A DNA stretch of 64,000 nucleotides from Sanderia malayensis (taxonomy: Eukaryota > Cnidaria > Scyphozoa > Semaeostomeae > Pelagiidae), in assembly GCA_013076295.1 (NCBI GenBank), contig RQOL01000612.1, positions 35,423-99,422 on the forward strand, given 5' to 3'. The position numbers were made by a program, and so were the translations under genes. The notes beneath the pieces were generated by a model that was given only the letters and a program-made list of their open reading frames with translations, made no database searches and was not told the DNA's origin. How positions within the stretch are numbered: the first letter of the stretch is position 1; each line of letters starts with the position of its first letter. Shown here in pieces: positions 43,727 to 56,100 of the stretch.

Positions 43727-46475
43727 TCTATATAATAAAATTGGAGCGGTGACGGAAACCGACCTCAAAGACCCCCAGCGACGGGCCGTCCTCGACAGGC
43801 TTTCTCCGACCTGGCCGTTCTGTTCTTATCGAAAACCACTCAGATATCTTCCGTGTGCCGTGTATATTTGCAAATGTTTTTTGCTTTTTCGAAATTCGTT
43901 TTCGTTTTTCAGATATTTCACTTTTTCTGCCCTGAAAATCCTTCCGCCCTTTGTTTTCGTTTGAAGTCTGCTTTGTTTGCTGTGTCAGATACTGCCGTGC
44001 CTCGACTTTTGTTTTGCGTGCGAGGGGGACGTGACCCGAGCTTCCTCGCGTACTAAAGCATCGAGTAGAACAAAACCTGTTGTGCCACGCGACCCCCTGA
44101 CTATTACTGCGTCTGGATGATGTCATGCTTCTGGAAAGATCGATCGTGCGTTGTTTACCGTTTTCGAAACAATGAATCCCTGTTGCGTTTGACACTAATC
44201 CCTTCGCGTTCTTTGTTATTCCAGCCTTTGATTGATGGGGAAGTTGCTTCCTTCCTTCACCGAGCGTGCAGTGGATGTCCATTTTCGAATTTGGGACGGG
44301 ACAAACAGAATGAAATTGCTTTCGTTGCGTTGCTGCGTTTTATTTTTGATGCCGTTTTACTCCAGATTTCCAACGAAAAGCTTCTCGGGATTTAACTGGT
44401 AAGTTGCTAAGTTGTTTCTATTTGCCTCTACTAAACTCCTCTGTGTCCTTCTTATTTTGTTTTCGATTTATTATGATCCGTTGTTTACAGAACTTTCTGG
44501 GCGATCTAAAATTCCGAATAATTTTTTGCTTTACAAATCTTTTCCGTACTAAATCGAATGCTAAAACCGTGAATTGTCAATTTCTGCTTTTATAATTACA
44601 GGTCTGGATGCAACCATCTAAAGAACGAATTTCAGAAACGACAATTTTGTGATTTCACTGAAACGAAGACATTCAAAGCACATGCAGTTGTCTAACAGCT
44701 ATTCTGCCCTTCCTTGCAATCAACTGGAATTTTACATGAAACTTGCCATTCAGAACTGTTTCCCAAAGAACTCCACGGGTAAGTGGCTAAATTTTTTCTA
44801 TATTTTCCCCTCAGCTGTATTGTTTTATTCAGCTCAGATTCCGTGATCAACAACTCCCTTTTCAAATTTCTCCAGCCGTGCAATATATTTTCAAAATCTC
44901 AATCATAGTCTCTATAAATTGACTCTGATTTGTTTGAGAGACCTCTGATGGATCAATACTAAAATTCTAAATCGATTTTTGCAGATTTCCATGTGAAACT
45001 CTAACTGGCCAGACTCGGAAACAGCTATTTTCATATTGCATTGAAGCAGGGCGTGCGGAGAAGCACGGCAAATCCCACTTCACATGGATTCACTGACCTG
45101 CAATTCAAAACACGAAAGTCGTCGATTTGGCGTGTCACATGTGAGTGAATTGATTGAGAACTTTCATGATTTGCTGTATTTAAAACCCTTTTATATCACG
45201 ACGAATTTTCGAATGCGTGTTCAGAAGCATTTAACTTTGGTGCCCCTCTAAAATTTTCATAATGCGCTTTTGTATTGCTTGCATGGATTCCTGTAGTCCT
45301 AAATATGTTTTTATGAATTTGAGTTCTATTTTTAATTTTGTATATTCTCCAATCGAAATTTCGAATTAAATGGATCCAATTATGATTTACTATACTATTC
45401 AATATGATATACATGTATGATATACTATTCGATTGCAATGCTTCTCTCTGTTTGGTTTAAATCGAGACATTTCTGGCACGCTCAGAAGTGCACGAACATT
45501 TGCATCGTGGAAAAAATGGACCTGGAACAACCTTGGGGTGGAATCAGACCTCGGGGCTTCCGTGGGGAAAAGGATGGAAATATGAGGATCAGAATCATTT
45601 CAAATTAAATCATGGGAGAAAACATGGACCCAGCACAACCTTGGAATGGAACTCGGGACCGGGGATTCCATGGACCATGCTATGGGGGAATGGATACAAC
45701 TTTGAAGATTTGAATGGTTTCAAGTTAAATCATCAGAGAAAACATGGACCTGCAACAACCTTGGAATCAAAATTGGAACTCACAGCTTCCATGGACCATG
45801 TTGTCGGGGAATGGAGCATTTCAATTATTTTAAATAAAGTTCCATTGCTTTACGTGTCCGACGAACAGTGATCTTATCGCAACTTAATCAACTTTAATTA
45901 GAACGGATTGCTTAACGTGTCCGCCGCTGCAGGATGGTCTCTATATAATAAAATTGGAGCGGCACGGAAGCGCCCGGTCAAAGGCCCCCAGCGACGCCAG
46001 CTTTCTCACACAACTCCTCAAATTGCCCTGATCTATTCTTTTCGAAAACCACTCACATCTGTTCCCAGTAACCTGTATATGTGCAATATCTATTTTGTTT
46101 TTCGAAATTCGTTTTCGTTTTCCAGATATTTTCACTTTTCTACTTCGAAAATTCTTCCGCCCTTTGTTTTCGTTTGAAGTTTGCTTTGTGTACTTTGTCA
46201 GATGCTGCTGTGCCGAGGCTTTTGTTTTGCGTGCGAGGGGGAGATGTCCCGAGCTTCCTCGCGTACTAAAGCATCGAGTCGAACAAAACCTGTTGTGCTC
46301 AGCCACCCCCTGACAATTAATACGTCTGGATGATGTCATGAGTCTGGAAAGATCGATCGTGCGTTGTTTACCGTATTCGAAACAATGAATCCCTGTTGCG
46401 TTTGACACTAATCCCATTGCGTCTTTTGTTACTCTAACCTTTGATTGATGAGGAAGTTACATCTTTCCTTCGGAA
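43727..46475 (+). repeat. plus-strand array, unit 1 and truncated unit 2
   Basis: Unit 1 runs from 43727 to about 45940; unit 2 starts at about 45940 and its match ends near 46470, where Helitron sequence begins. Splice-type signals in unit 1: donor at 44400 (AACTG/GTAAGT), acceptor at 44601 (ATAATTACAG), donor at 44779 (CACGG/GTAAGT), acceptor at 44984 (TTTTTGCAG). All have equivalents in the minus-strand array. The tail carries the 125-bp subrepeats (45488-45871). Confidence 0.8.
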
Positions 46476-47034
46476 TGTGCTTCGCTTTGCAATTCTATTA
46501 TTGCGTTCTTCAAACCAGTTGTGTCATTTCTATTTCTGTTATCTTATATTCGACACAAGAAATTTACAACCGAGAGACGAGTTCACTTTATTGCCGTTCT
46601 TTGCGAGTTTTACTTGGCAAAATTCTGTTATTCTGCTTCCAAGAGTGTAATTATTCCAGTTATTCGATTCGACAAGGGAAATTTATTACTCCCAGAATTT
46701 ATTACTTGCTTTCATTTCCGTCGTTTGACACTCTTGCTACGAAAATTGTTGTTACTGATCCGTCCAAAGGGCACGGTGAGTACGTTTCAATCAATCTTCT
46801 CCCCATCTCTACTATCTCTACTAACCAAATTGTGTTTTTCCCTTTTCTTTTCTCTAATTTACACGTCATTTTCCTTACGTAATTTTCTACTTTTCGCAGA
46901 TACACTGCCTACGACTGGATTTTGTATATATACACATTTATATCGTTCCTTTTACTTGCTATATTTAACGTATTTAATGTACATAAACTTATCCTATTTT
47001 TATATACATCCTTTCTCTTTTATCACGCCCAAAA
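46475..47034 (+). other. 5-prime region of the Helitron
   Basis: No match to the array. T-rich, with several short open frames but nothing recognised. The Helitron 5-prime end must be near the left border, but the TC terminus could not be fixed because the array and element sequences look alike there (ATCTTTCCTTC). Confidence 0.4.
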
Positions 47035-50000
47035 ATGCCACGAAAAGCACGAACGAACATCACGGGCCGACGACGAAGGCAAGCCCACAGCGCCTATGAT
47101 AGGGCTCACCATCAACAACAGCCTCGAGTCGTGCAAACACCTCCAACAGAGCAACCAGTCGCTGTTCCCCTCGACGAGATGCTGCAATTGCAATTGCAGT
47201 TACAGCAGCAACAGGCTCAGCAACAGGCAATTCAAATATTGCAAGCGCAACAAGGCGTTCAGTTTTGGCCCGCACCCTACCCAGCAGGGGGCGAAGGATT
47301 GCAAATGGCGATGGCACCTCTGCTACAGCAACCAGGACAACACATGCATACATTTCAGTTCCCACCTGAATGGCAGCAACAGTTGCAGCAGATTCACCCC
47401 TTGCAATTCCAGCCACAGCTACAACAGATGCAGCCTGTGCAATTCATCCCGCAATTCCAGCACCAACCACCACAGATGCAGCCCGTGCAATTGAGGCCAC
47501 AGCTGCCACAACTGCAACAGAGGGCAGTACAACCAGCAGCAGAGGAACAGCCACCAGCACCGGTCGTTCCGCAACCGCAACCGCAACCGCAACCAGAACA
47601 ACCTGCAAATCACCCAGCAGAGAACATTAACCTGCACCACATGGCACCAATGAACAATACCTGTGTCCATTGTGGTGCCAAGTATTTCAGAGAAGAGCTG
47701 AATACCAGAAACAAGTACACAAAGTGCTGTCGCGAGGGAGCTGTCACACTACCGCAAATACAGCCTCCACGTGCAACAATGATGTCTCTCTTCCTTGGCG
47801 ATACACAAGAAACAGAAAGAGAATCGAAAGATTTTCTTTCCAAATTCCGCCAATACAATGCCACCATGGCAATGGCATCCTGGACAGCAAACATACCGCA
47901 ATTTCCTGGCAGGGGGCCACCTGTGATAACAATACACGGCAGTGCATATCACAGAACAGGTACTTTCACTTTCTTTTCCCACTCTATTCGCTAAAACTTA
48001 CATGCCCGGGAACTTCTTTTTCAATTTTGCATTATTCCCTTCAGACTTTTTATTAACCACCCGGCTTTTCTGTTTAGCCCACCTTCGCCCGTTAGAAGGA
48101 CAGCAACCCAAATATGCCGAGCTGTACATCATGGACACGGCTCAAGCACTTGAGCACAGAACAAACAACCCCACCAACAAGGATCTCAACAAAGACACAA
48201 TAAAGAAGCTCCAAGACGAACTTCTTGCAGTCAACCCGTATGCTCAAGAATACAAGAACATCGGTGACATACTGCAACAGCAACAGCAACAGGCAACCGC
48301 AGCAAACGAGCCCGTTCCCACATTCGACATGGTCATCACGTCCAGAGCTGACCAGGATCACAGGTACCAGAGTCCAGCAGCCGCAGAAATAGCAGCAATC
48401 TACAGCACAAAGGACGGTGCCGCACCAGATCCAAACGACAGAATCGTGCACATCCAGAGACGCGACGGCTACTTGATTGACATCAAAGCAACCAATCCCG
48501 CAGCCGACCCGCTCACCTATCCACTGCTGTTTCCCTTCGGTGAACATGGCTGGGGCACAGCAATCGCAAGATTGCCGTCAGCACGCACACAAATCCCCCC
48601 TGACCAAGCCGAACGGCGCCAAACCAGAGTCACAGCCAGCCAGTTCTACACGTACAGAATCCACGTAAGAGAACATTTCTCAGCCCTTCACCTTTCAAGA
48701 CTACTGTTTCAACAGTACTTGGTTGATGCATTCACCAAGGTAGAAGGCAGCGATCTCACTTACATCAGATCCCATCAGAAAGATCTCAGAACAGAGTCAT
48801 ACAAAGGACTGATGGATCACCTGTACAGACGAGCGGAACAGCAAAATCTCCTCGCTCAGGCTCACAATCCGGGCACTGCACAGAACATCGATGTTGGACG
48901 AGTCGTGATCTTACCATCCTCATTTACCGGCAGTCAACGAAGCATGCAACAAAATTACCAAGATGCCATGACCATTGTCAGAAAACACGGCAAGCCAGAC
49001 ATATTCCTGACATTCACAGCGAATCCCAACTGGCAAGACATCTTGGACAACTTGCTACCAAACCAGAAGCCACAAGACCGACCAGACATTGTCACACGCG
49101 TCTTCAACTTGAAATTCAAAGAACTCCTGTGTGACATACTCGATCTCAACTTCTTTGGCAAAGTAATCGCATACGTTTACACGGTAGAATTTCAAAAACG
49201 TGGACTGCCGCACACTCACATGATCCTATGTCTTGCCGACGAAGACAAACCACGCACAGCAGAGCATGTCGACCGTATCATATCAGCAGAGATACCAGAC
49301 CAGAACACCCACGTCCGCGAACACCGCATCGTCAAGAAACACATGATGCACGGACCGTGTGGAATCCTCAACCCCTCATGGCTTTGCATGCAAGATGGGA
49401 AATGCACAAAAAAGTTCCCAAAAGACCTCGCACAGCAGACAGAACTCAATGTCAATGGCTACCCACTGTACAGAAGACGAGGTATGTCAACATTCATTGC
49501 ATTTCATACTTATAAGATACATTTTCTTTCAAATGCAGACAATAACCATGTGCCTTTCTTGCAGGCAAAACAACTGCTCAACTCCAACAGCACAAAGTTA
49601 ACGACTCTTGGGTTGTGCCACACAATGTCAGTCTCCTTCTCAAATTTGACTGTCACATCAACGTGGAGGTGTGCACAACTGTCAAAAGTGTCAAGTACAT
49701 CTTCAAGTACATCCACAAAGGCAATGACATGGCACACGTCGAAATCAAAGAAGGTGACAAAGAAGCAGACGCACAGAGAGACATTGTGCATGACGAGATA
49801 CATCACTACCTCAATTCCAGATACGTCGGCCCACATCAAGCCGTGTACAAACTCATGCAATACGAGATGTACGACAAGAGCCACACAATCGTCCGACTTG
49901 CAATTCACCTGCCGGACCAACACGCTGTTTACTTCACAGACCCAGAGCAGGCTGCACACAGAAACAACGACAGCATGCTCATGGCCTACTTCACCCTCAA

Positions 50001-52124
50001 CCAGAAGGAACAGAATGCTCACCAGTACTTATATCAAGACATACCAGAGCACTACACTTTCAACAAATCCACCAAGCAGTGGCAGCAACGCAAGCGCAAA
50101 CCACCCAAAGACGTCATAGGCAGAATATACAACGTTCTACCTTCAGATGCTGAACGCTTCGCCCTCAGATTGATATTGCTGCACAGAAAAGGAGCAACCT
50201 CCTTCGAAGACATTCGAACAGTTGACGGAGTCACTCACGACACGTTCAAGAATGCAGCAAGAGCAATGTCACTCTTGGAAGACGATGCAGAGCACAGACG
50301 TTCCTTACAAGATGCAGTCATCATGCACATGCCTGCACAGATGAGGCAATTGTTTGCAACACTCATCCTGTTTCAAACTCCGAGCGACATTCATGCTCTA
50401 TTCACAGAATTCCAAGAAGACATGGCAGAAGATTACCTCAGACACGATCAGCTGCAGGATCCAAATGCAACATTCCAGCAGCAACACATCCACATGTGCC
50501 TGGCAGACATCCAGAAAAACCTGCAGATTCATGCAAAATCCCTCCAGGATTTCCCTGAAATGCCACAGCTACCTGCCGATTATGCTCAGCCACAACAGCC
50601 AGCTGACGAAATCAACATCGAACACGAACGAGAGCAGGGACAACAAATGCTTCAGCAACTCAACCCAGAACAACTACAAATACACAACGCTGTTCTCCAC
50701 GCCATCGAGACACAGTCAACAAATAACTGTTTCTTTCTCGACGGTCTAGCAGGAACTGGCAAAACCTTCCTCTACAACACATTGGTACACAACCTGCAAG
50801 CTTCCGGACACAAAGTCAAATGCGTAGCATACTCCGGCATAGCAGCAACACTACTCATTCACGGCAGAACAGCACACTCAACATTTCAGATACCGATTCC
50901 TCTGCTCGACAATTCCACTTGCAACATCAAAGCACAAAGCCTCCGAGCACAACAACTGCGAGATACAATGCTATTCATTTGGGACGAAGCTTCCATGATT
51001 CCCGCAACAGCACTCAAAGCAGTTGACCGTCTCCTCAGAGACATCACTAAAGTCAACAGACCTTTCGGCGGCAAATACTTCATGCTTGGCGGTGATTTCA
51101 GACAAGTACTGCCAGTCATCAAGAAAGCGGGCAGAGAACGAGTAGTGCAAGAATGCCTCAAGTCACGAAAAGTTGGGGATCTGTGGTTTCATTTCCAACA
51201 ATTCAGACTCACTACAAACATGAGAGCTGTTCAAGATCAGACTTACCAAGCATTCTCAGACTGGCTCCTCCGCATAGGCAACGGAGTAGAACCTCACGAT
51301 GATCAACATCAGATCAACCTTCCACAACAAGTCTGCATCAAATCTCTTGAAGATCTCTTGAACTCAATCTATCCTCAAGCTGAATCAGCAGATGCACACC
51401 TCTTACTGGATCCCAACACCATGTCCGAGCGATGTTGTTTAACACCAAAGAACGAGTTCTCACATCACATCAACGAACTCATTCTACAAAGACTTCCAAC
51501 ACCCCGGAAACAGTACCTCAGTGTTGACACAGTTCAGACAGATGATCCAGAAGAGGCAGCAGCATATCCCATGGAGTTTCTCAATGCACAGACTCCTGGT
51601 GGAATGCCTCTTCACTCACTGCAATTGAAGGTATGCATGCACACTATATCTCAACAGTTCTTTTAAATTTCTCTTCATATCCGACCTTACTCAATCTCAT
51701 TCTCTTACAGGTTGGAGCTACAATCATTTTGCTCAGAAACATCAACCCCGCAAAAGGACTTTGCAATGGAACACGCCTAATTGTCAGAGATCTCAAACGA
51801 CACATCATCATCGCAGAGATCATTACAACTCAGAACAAGGGCCAGTATGTTATGCTTCCACGCATCACTATGACGTGCCAAGATTCATCATTGCCAATAT
51901 GCATGGCAAGAAAGCAATTTCCAGTCAGACTTGCTTACTGCCTCACCATCAACAAGGCACAAGGACAATCCTTATCACACGTGGGCATTTACTTGCCAGA
52001 ACCTGTTTTTGCTCACGGACAACTTTATGTCGCAATATCTAGAGCCAAATCATTCTCTGGACTCAAGATATTCACAACAAGCAATAACAAAACAAAAAAC
52101 ATTGTCTACAAGGAAGTCCTCTAA
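47035..52124 (+). CDS. Helitron Rep-helicase (4 exons)
   Basis: Exons 47035-47959, 48078-49481, 49565-51630 and 51711-52124, all GT-AG and in phase, give 1,602 codons. N-terminus: Gln-rich low complexity (res ~35-190), then the Helitron zinc motif CVHCGAKY...KCC. Rep part: FLTFTANPNWQDIL, the HUH block GLPHTHMILCL, and the tyrosine region IHHYLNSRYVGPHQAVYKL. Helicase part (Pif1 family): Walker A GLAGTGKT, Walker B WDEAS, LGGDFRQVLPVI, and the C-terminal YCLTINKAQGQSLSHV and QLYVAISRAKS. Rep nicks and rejoins DNA in rolling-circle transposition; the helicase unwinds it. No stop or missing key residue is seen, so the gene may be functional. Confidence 0.93.
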
Positions 52125-52139
52125 AATTCATTGCTAACA

Positions 52140-52606
52140 CCTGACGGCTTCAAATAGCAAGAAGGTACAAGACCTGACGGCTTCAAATAGCAAGAAGGCA
52201 CAACACCTGACGGCTTCAAACAGCAAGAAGGTACAAGACCTGACGGCTTCAAATAGCAAGAAGGCACAACACCTGACGGCTTCAAACAGCAAGAAGGTAC
52301 AAGACCTGACGGCTTCAAATAGCAAGAAGGCACAACACCTGACGGCTTCAAATAGCAAGAAGGTACAAGACCTGACGGCTTCAAATAGCAAGAAGGCACA
52401 ACACCTGACGGCTTCAAACAGCAAGAAGGTACAAGACCTGACGGCTTCAAATAGCAAGAAGGCACAACACCTGACGGCTTCAAACAGCAAGAAGGTACAA
52501 GACCTGACGGCTTCAAATAGCAAGAAGGCACAACACCTGACGGCTTCAAACAGCAAGAAGGTACAAGACCTGACGGCTTCAAACAGCAAGAAGGCACAAC
52601 ACCTGT
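52140..52606 (+). repeat. 33-bp minisatellite, ~14 copies in dimers
   Basis: Unit CCTGACGGCTTCAAATAGCA followed by AGAAGGTACAAGA; alternate units end GTACAAGA and GCACAACA, so the true period is 66 bp. It begins 16 bp after the helicase stop codon, in the Helitron 3-prime part. Unit length is a multiple of three, so two minus-strand frames are open (KPSGLVPSCY type), which are by-products. Confidence 0.95.
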
Positions 52607-53104
52607 GAGCTTCAAACAGTTCTTCAGGCAAGAGTTATGCTTTGCCATGTTCCTTTATACTGCCTACGGGAACATGGATTTCCTTTCTCTCTGTGCAATC
52701 TGCCATAATCCTCACTCATAAGTCTATTCCACTATCTACCCATAGATAAAGTCCCATAGAATGTCCTTTCACTAAATATCAAATAATACCACCATGGCAG
52801 TTGTCAGTCACAAAAAAGGAAACCTCAAACAATGGATGCTCCTTGACGTGGTGTTTGAGCTTTTCACTAATGCATCCGGCAATGCCACTCATTTTTCTTT
52901 ACAGCCTGGACCAGCAATCACAACGTCCACCTGTCAATTCACCTCAACACAAACTATTTTTGGTAAGTAAAATTTCCCGACATTCACATGTATATAATAT
53001 ACATTTACATATCCCACGAAGATGAACCTCATCAAAATTTCATTAACCTCCTTTACAACCCATTACTGGGCGTGTCCCACGAGGGGTGATCCCATCAGAA
53101 CAAT
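52607..53104 (+). other. Helitron 3-prime region
   Basis: No coding signal. A GC-rich palindrome-like GGGCGTGTCCCACGAGGGG lies at 53070-53090, possibly the terminal hairpin, but a CTRR end could not be placed. Confidence 0.35.
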
Positions 53105-56100
53105 ATCAAATTGAATTAGAACCGATTGCTTTGCATGTCCGAGAAACAGTGACCTTATGACAACTTAATCAACTTTAATTAGAACGGATTGCTTAACGTG
53201 TCCGCCGCTGCAGGATGGTCTCTATATAATAAAATTGGAGCGGCACGGAAGCGCCCCGTCAAAGGCCCCCAGCGACGGCAGCTTTCTCACACAACTCCTA
53301 AAATTGCCCTGATCTGTTCTTCTCGAAAACCACTCACATGTGTTCCCAGTAACCTGTATATTTGCAATATCTATTTTGTTTTTCGAAATTCCTTTTCGTT
53401 TTCCAGATATTTTCAAGTTTCTACCTCGAAAATCCTTCCGCCCTTTGTTTTCGTTTCAAGTTTGCTTTGTGCACTTTGTCAGATACTGCCGTGCCAAGGC
53501 TTTTGTTTTGCGTGCGAGGGGGAGATGTCCCCAGCTTTGATGCGTACTAGAGCATCGAATCGAACAAAACGTGTTGTGCCATGCGACCCCCGTGGCTAAA
53601 TGCATTTGAAATGACGTCGTGCTTCTGGAAAGATCCACCGTGCGTTGTTTACCGCTTTCGAAACAATGAATCCCTGTTGCGTTTGACACTAATCCGACAG
53701 CCTGCTTTGTTACTGAGACCTTTGATTGGCGAGGAAGTTCCTTCCTTCCTTGAGCGAACGTGCAGTGGATGTCCATTTTCGAATTGGGACGGGACAAACC
53801 GAATGAAATATTTCGTTTGTGGCTGCGTTTTATTTTGCTCCGGTTTTACTCGAGATTTCCAACGAAAAGCTTCTCGGGATTTAACTGGTAAGTTGCTAAG
53901 TTGTTTCCATTTGCCTCTACTAAACTCCTCTGTGTCCTTCTTATTTTGTTTTCGATTTATTATGATCCGTTGTTTACAGAACTTTCTAGGCGATCTAAAA
54001 TTCTGAATAATTTTTTGCTTTACAAAGCTTTTCAATGCTAAATCGAATGCTAAAACCGTGAATTGTCAATTTCTGCTTTTATAATTACAGGTCTGGATGC
54101 AACCATCTAAAGAACGAATTTCAGAAACGACAATTTTGTGATTTCACTGAAACGAAGACATTCAAAGCACATGCAGTTGTCTAACAGCTATTCTGCCCTT
54201 CCTTGCAATCAACTGGAATTTTACATGAAACTTGCTATTCAGAACTGTTTCCCAAAGAACTCCACGGGTAAGTGGCTAAATTTTTTCTATATTTTCCCCT
54301 CCGTTGTACTGATTTATTCACCTCAGATGCCGTGATCAACACTCGCTTTTAGAACTCATCCCAGCCGTGCAATAAATTTTCAAAATCTCAATCATATTCT
54401 CTATAAATTGATTCTGATTTGTTTCAAACAGCTCTGATTGATCAATACTAAAATTCTAAATCGATTTTTGCAGATTTTTGCAGAACTGGCCAGACTCGAA
54501 AACAGCTATTTTCATATTGCATTGAAGCAGGCCGTGCCCAAAAGCATGAAATTCCATGAAACGTTTTCTCCTTGGCATCCAGAGAACTGTTCACGACTGG
54601 CCATCCGAAGGCTAAAGTATTAGATTTCAAGCGCCTCATTTTCGCTCTGCATAACATAAACGTGTAGAAACGAAGTGGAAACAATTGCTTCCACTTCGCG
54701 TGGATTCTAAACTGGAAAAGTGCCCACCACTGAGCTACAATTCAAAACGCCAAAGTTGTGCATTTGGTCTGTGAAATATGTGAATGAATCAACTAAAAAC
54801 TTTCATGATCTGCTCTATTTAAAACCCTTTCATTTACATCATGATTATTTCACTGCGCCTTTAGATGCATCTAACTTTGGGACCCCTCTAAAATTTTCGC
54901 AATGCGCTTTTGTATTGTTGTCATGGAATTCGTGTAGTTGTAAGTATGCTTTTACGAATTTCATCTGTATTTTTAATATTGTATATTCTGTAATCGAAGT
55001 TTAGAATTAAATGGATCCAATTTTGTTTTCTGATATTCTATTCAATCGCAACTCTTCTCTCCGTTGGGTTTAAATCGAGACCTTTCTGGCATGCTCAGAA
55101 GTGCATGAGCAATTGCGTGGCGGAAAAATGGACCTGGAACAACCTTGGAATGGAAGAAGACCTCGGGGCTTATATGCGGGAAAGGATGGAAATATGAGGA
55201 TCAGAATCATTTCAAATTACATCATGGGAGAAAACTTGGAATGGAAGTTGGGATCCGGGATTCCATGGATCATGCTGTGAGGGAATAGATACAACTTCGA
55301 AGATTTGAATGATTTCAAGTTAAATCAACAGAGAAAACATGGACCTGGAACTACCTTCGAATGGATATCAGAACTAGGGGTTCCATGGACCGTGTGGTCG
55401 AGGAATGCTGGCAACTATGAGGTTTTCAATGATTTCAATTTATATCTTCATGGACCTGGAACAACCTTCGGAATGCTACTATGCAACCTCATAGTAGCCA
55501 TTCGAATACAACCTTCGAATGGCTACTATGAGGTTTTCAATGATTTCAATTTAGGTCATTATGCACCTGGAACAACCTTGGAATAGAAATGGGGACTCGG
55601 GGATTCCATTGATCATATGGTGGGAAATGGATGGCAGTATGGGGACTTCAATGATTTCAAACAAAATTCTTTTTCTTTGCGTGTCCGACCACTGATCTTA
55701 TCACGAATTAAGCAACTTTAATTAGAACCGATTGCTTAACGTGTCCGCCGGCTGATCTTATCACAACTTAACCAACTTTAATTAGAACGGATTACTTAAT
55801 GTGTCCGCCGTAGGATAGTACTATACTATTACAGGTTCGGTGACGGAAGTGCCCAGACAAAGGCCACCCGGTCGGGGCGTTGTGGACCCTCCAGCATTTT
55901 CCTGCTTTTCGTGTTCTTTTTCGAAAATGCTTCGATTCCTTCCCCTTCCAGTGGACAAGCCTAGAAATTATTTTATTTTGCCAAATTCGTTTTTGTTTTT
56001 CAGATATTTTCACTTTTCTACTTCGAAATTCTTCCGCCCTTTGTTTTCCTCTCATCTGTGATTTGTGTACTTTGTCAGATACTGCCGTGCCGAGGCTTTT

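Larger units (their letters stand above)
46475..53104 (+). mobile_element. Helitron inserted in the tandem array
   Basis: A 6.6-kb block between array sequences contains a full Rep-helicase gene and a 33-bp minisatellite. The array matches stop near 46470 and resume near 53105 at the unit tail. About 1.7-2 kb of a unit is therefore missing, so insertion came with deletion or later recombination. Exact ends (5-prime TC, 3-prime hairpin plus CTRR) were not identified. Confidence 0.8.

Noticed and set aside
43727..43770. U6-specific non-LTR retrotransposon at the U6 junction
   Set aside because: No RT or endonuclease frame in the array unit and no U6 3-prime remnant on the far side.
47060..47416. 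Minus-strand Ala-rich frame opposite the Helitron N-terminus
   Set aside because: By-product of CAG-rich glutamine coding on the plus strand.
52140..52606. CRISPR-like array
   Set aside because: Units are contiguous, with no unique spacers, in a eukaryotic Helitron.
52121..52648. Long minus-strand frames (175 and 165 codons) with 11-residue repeats
   Set aside because: They are open only because the 33-bp minisatellite is a multiple of three; two frames are open at once and neither has a domain.
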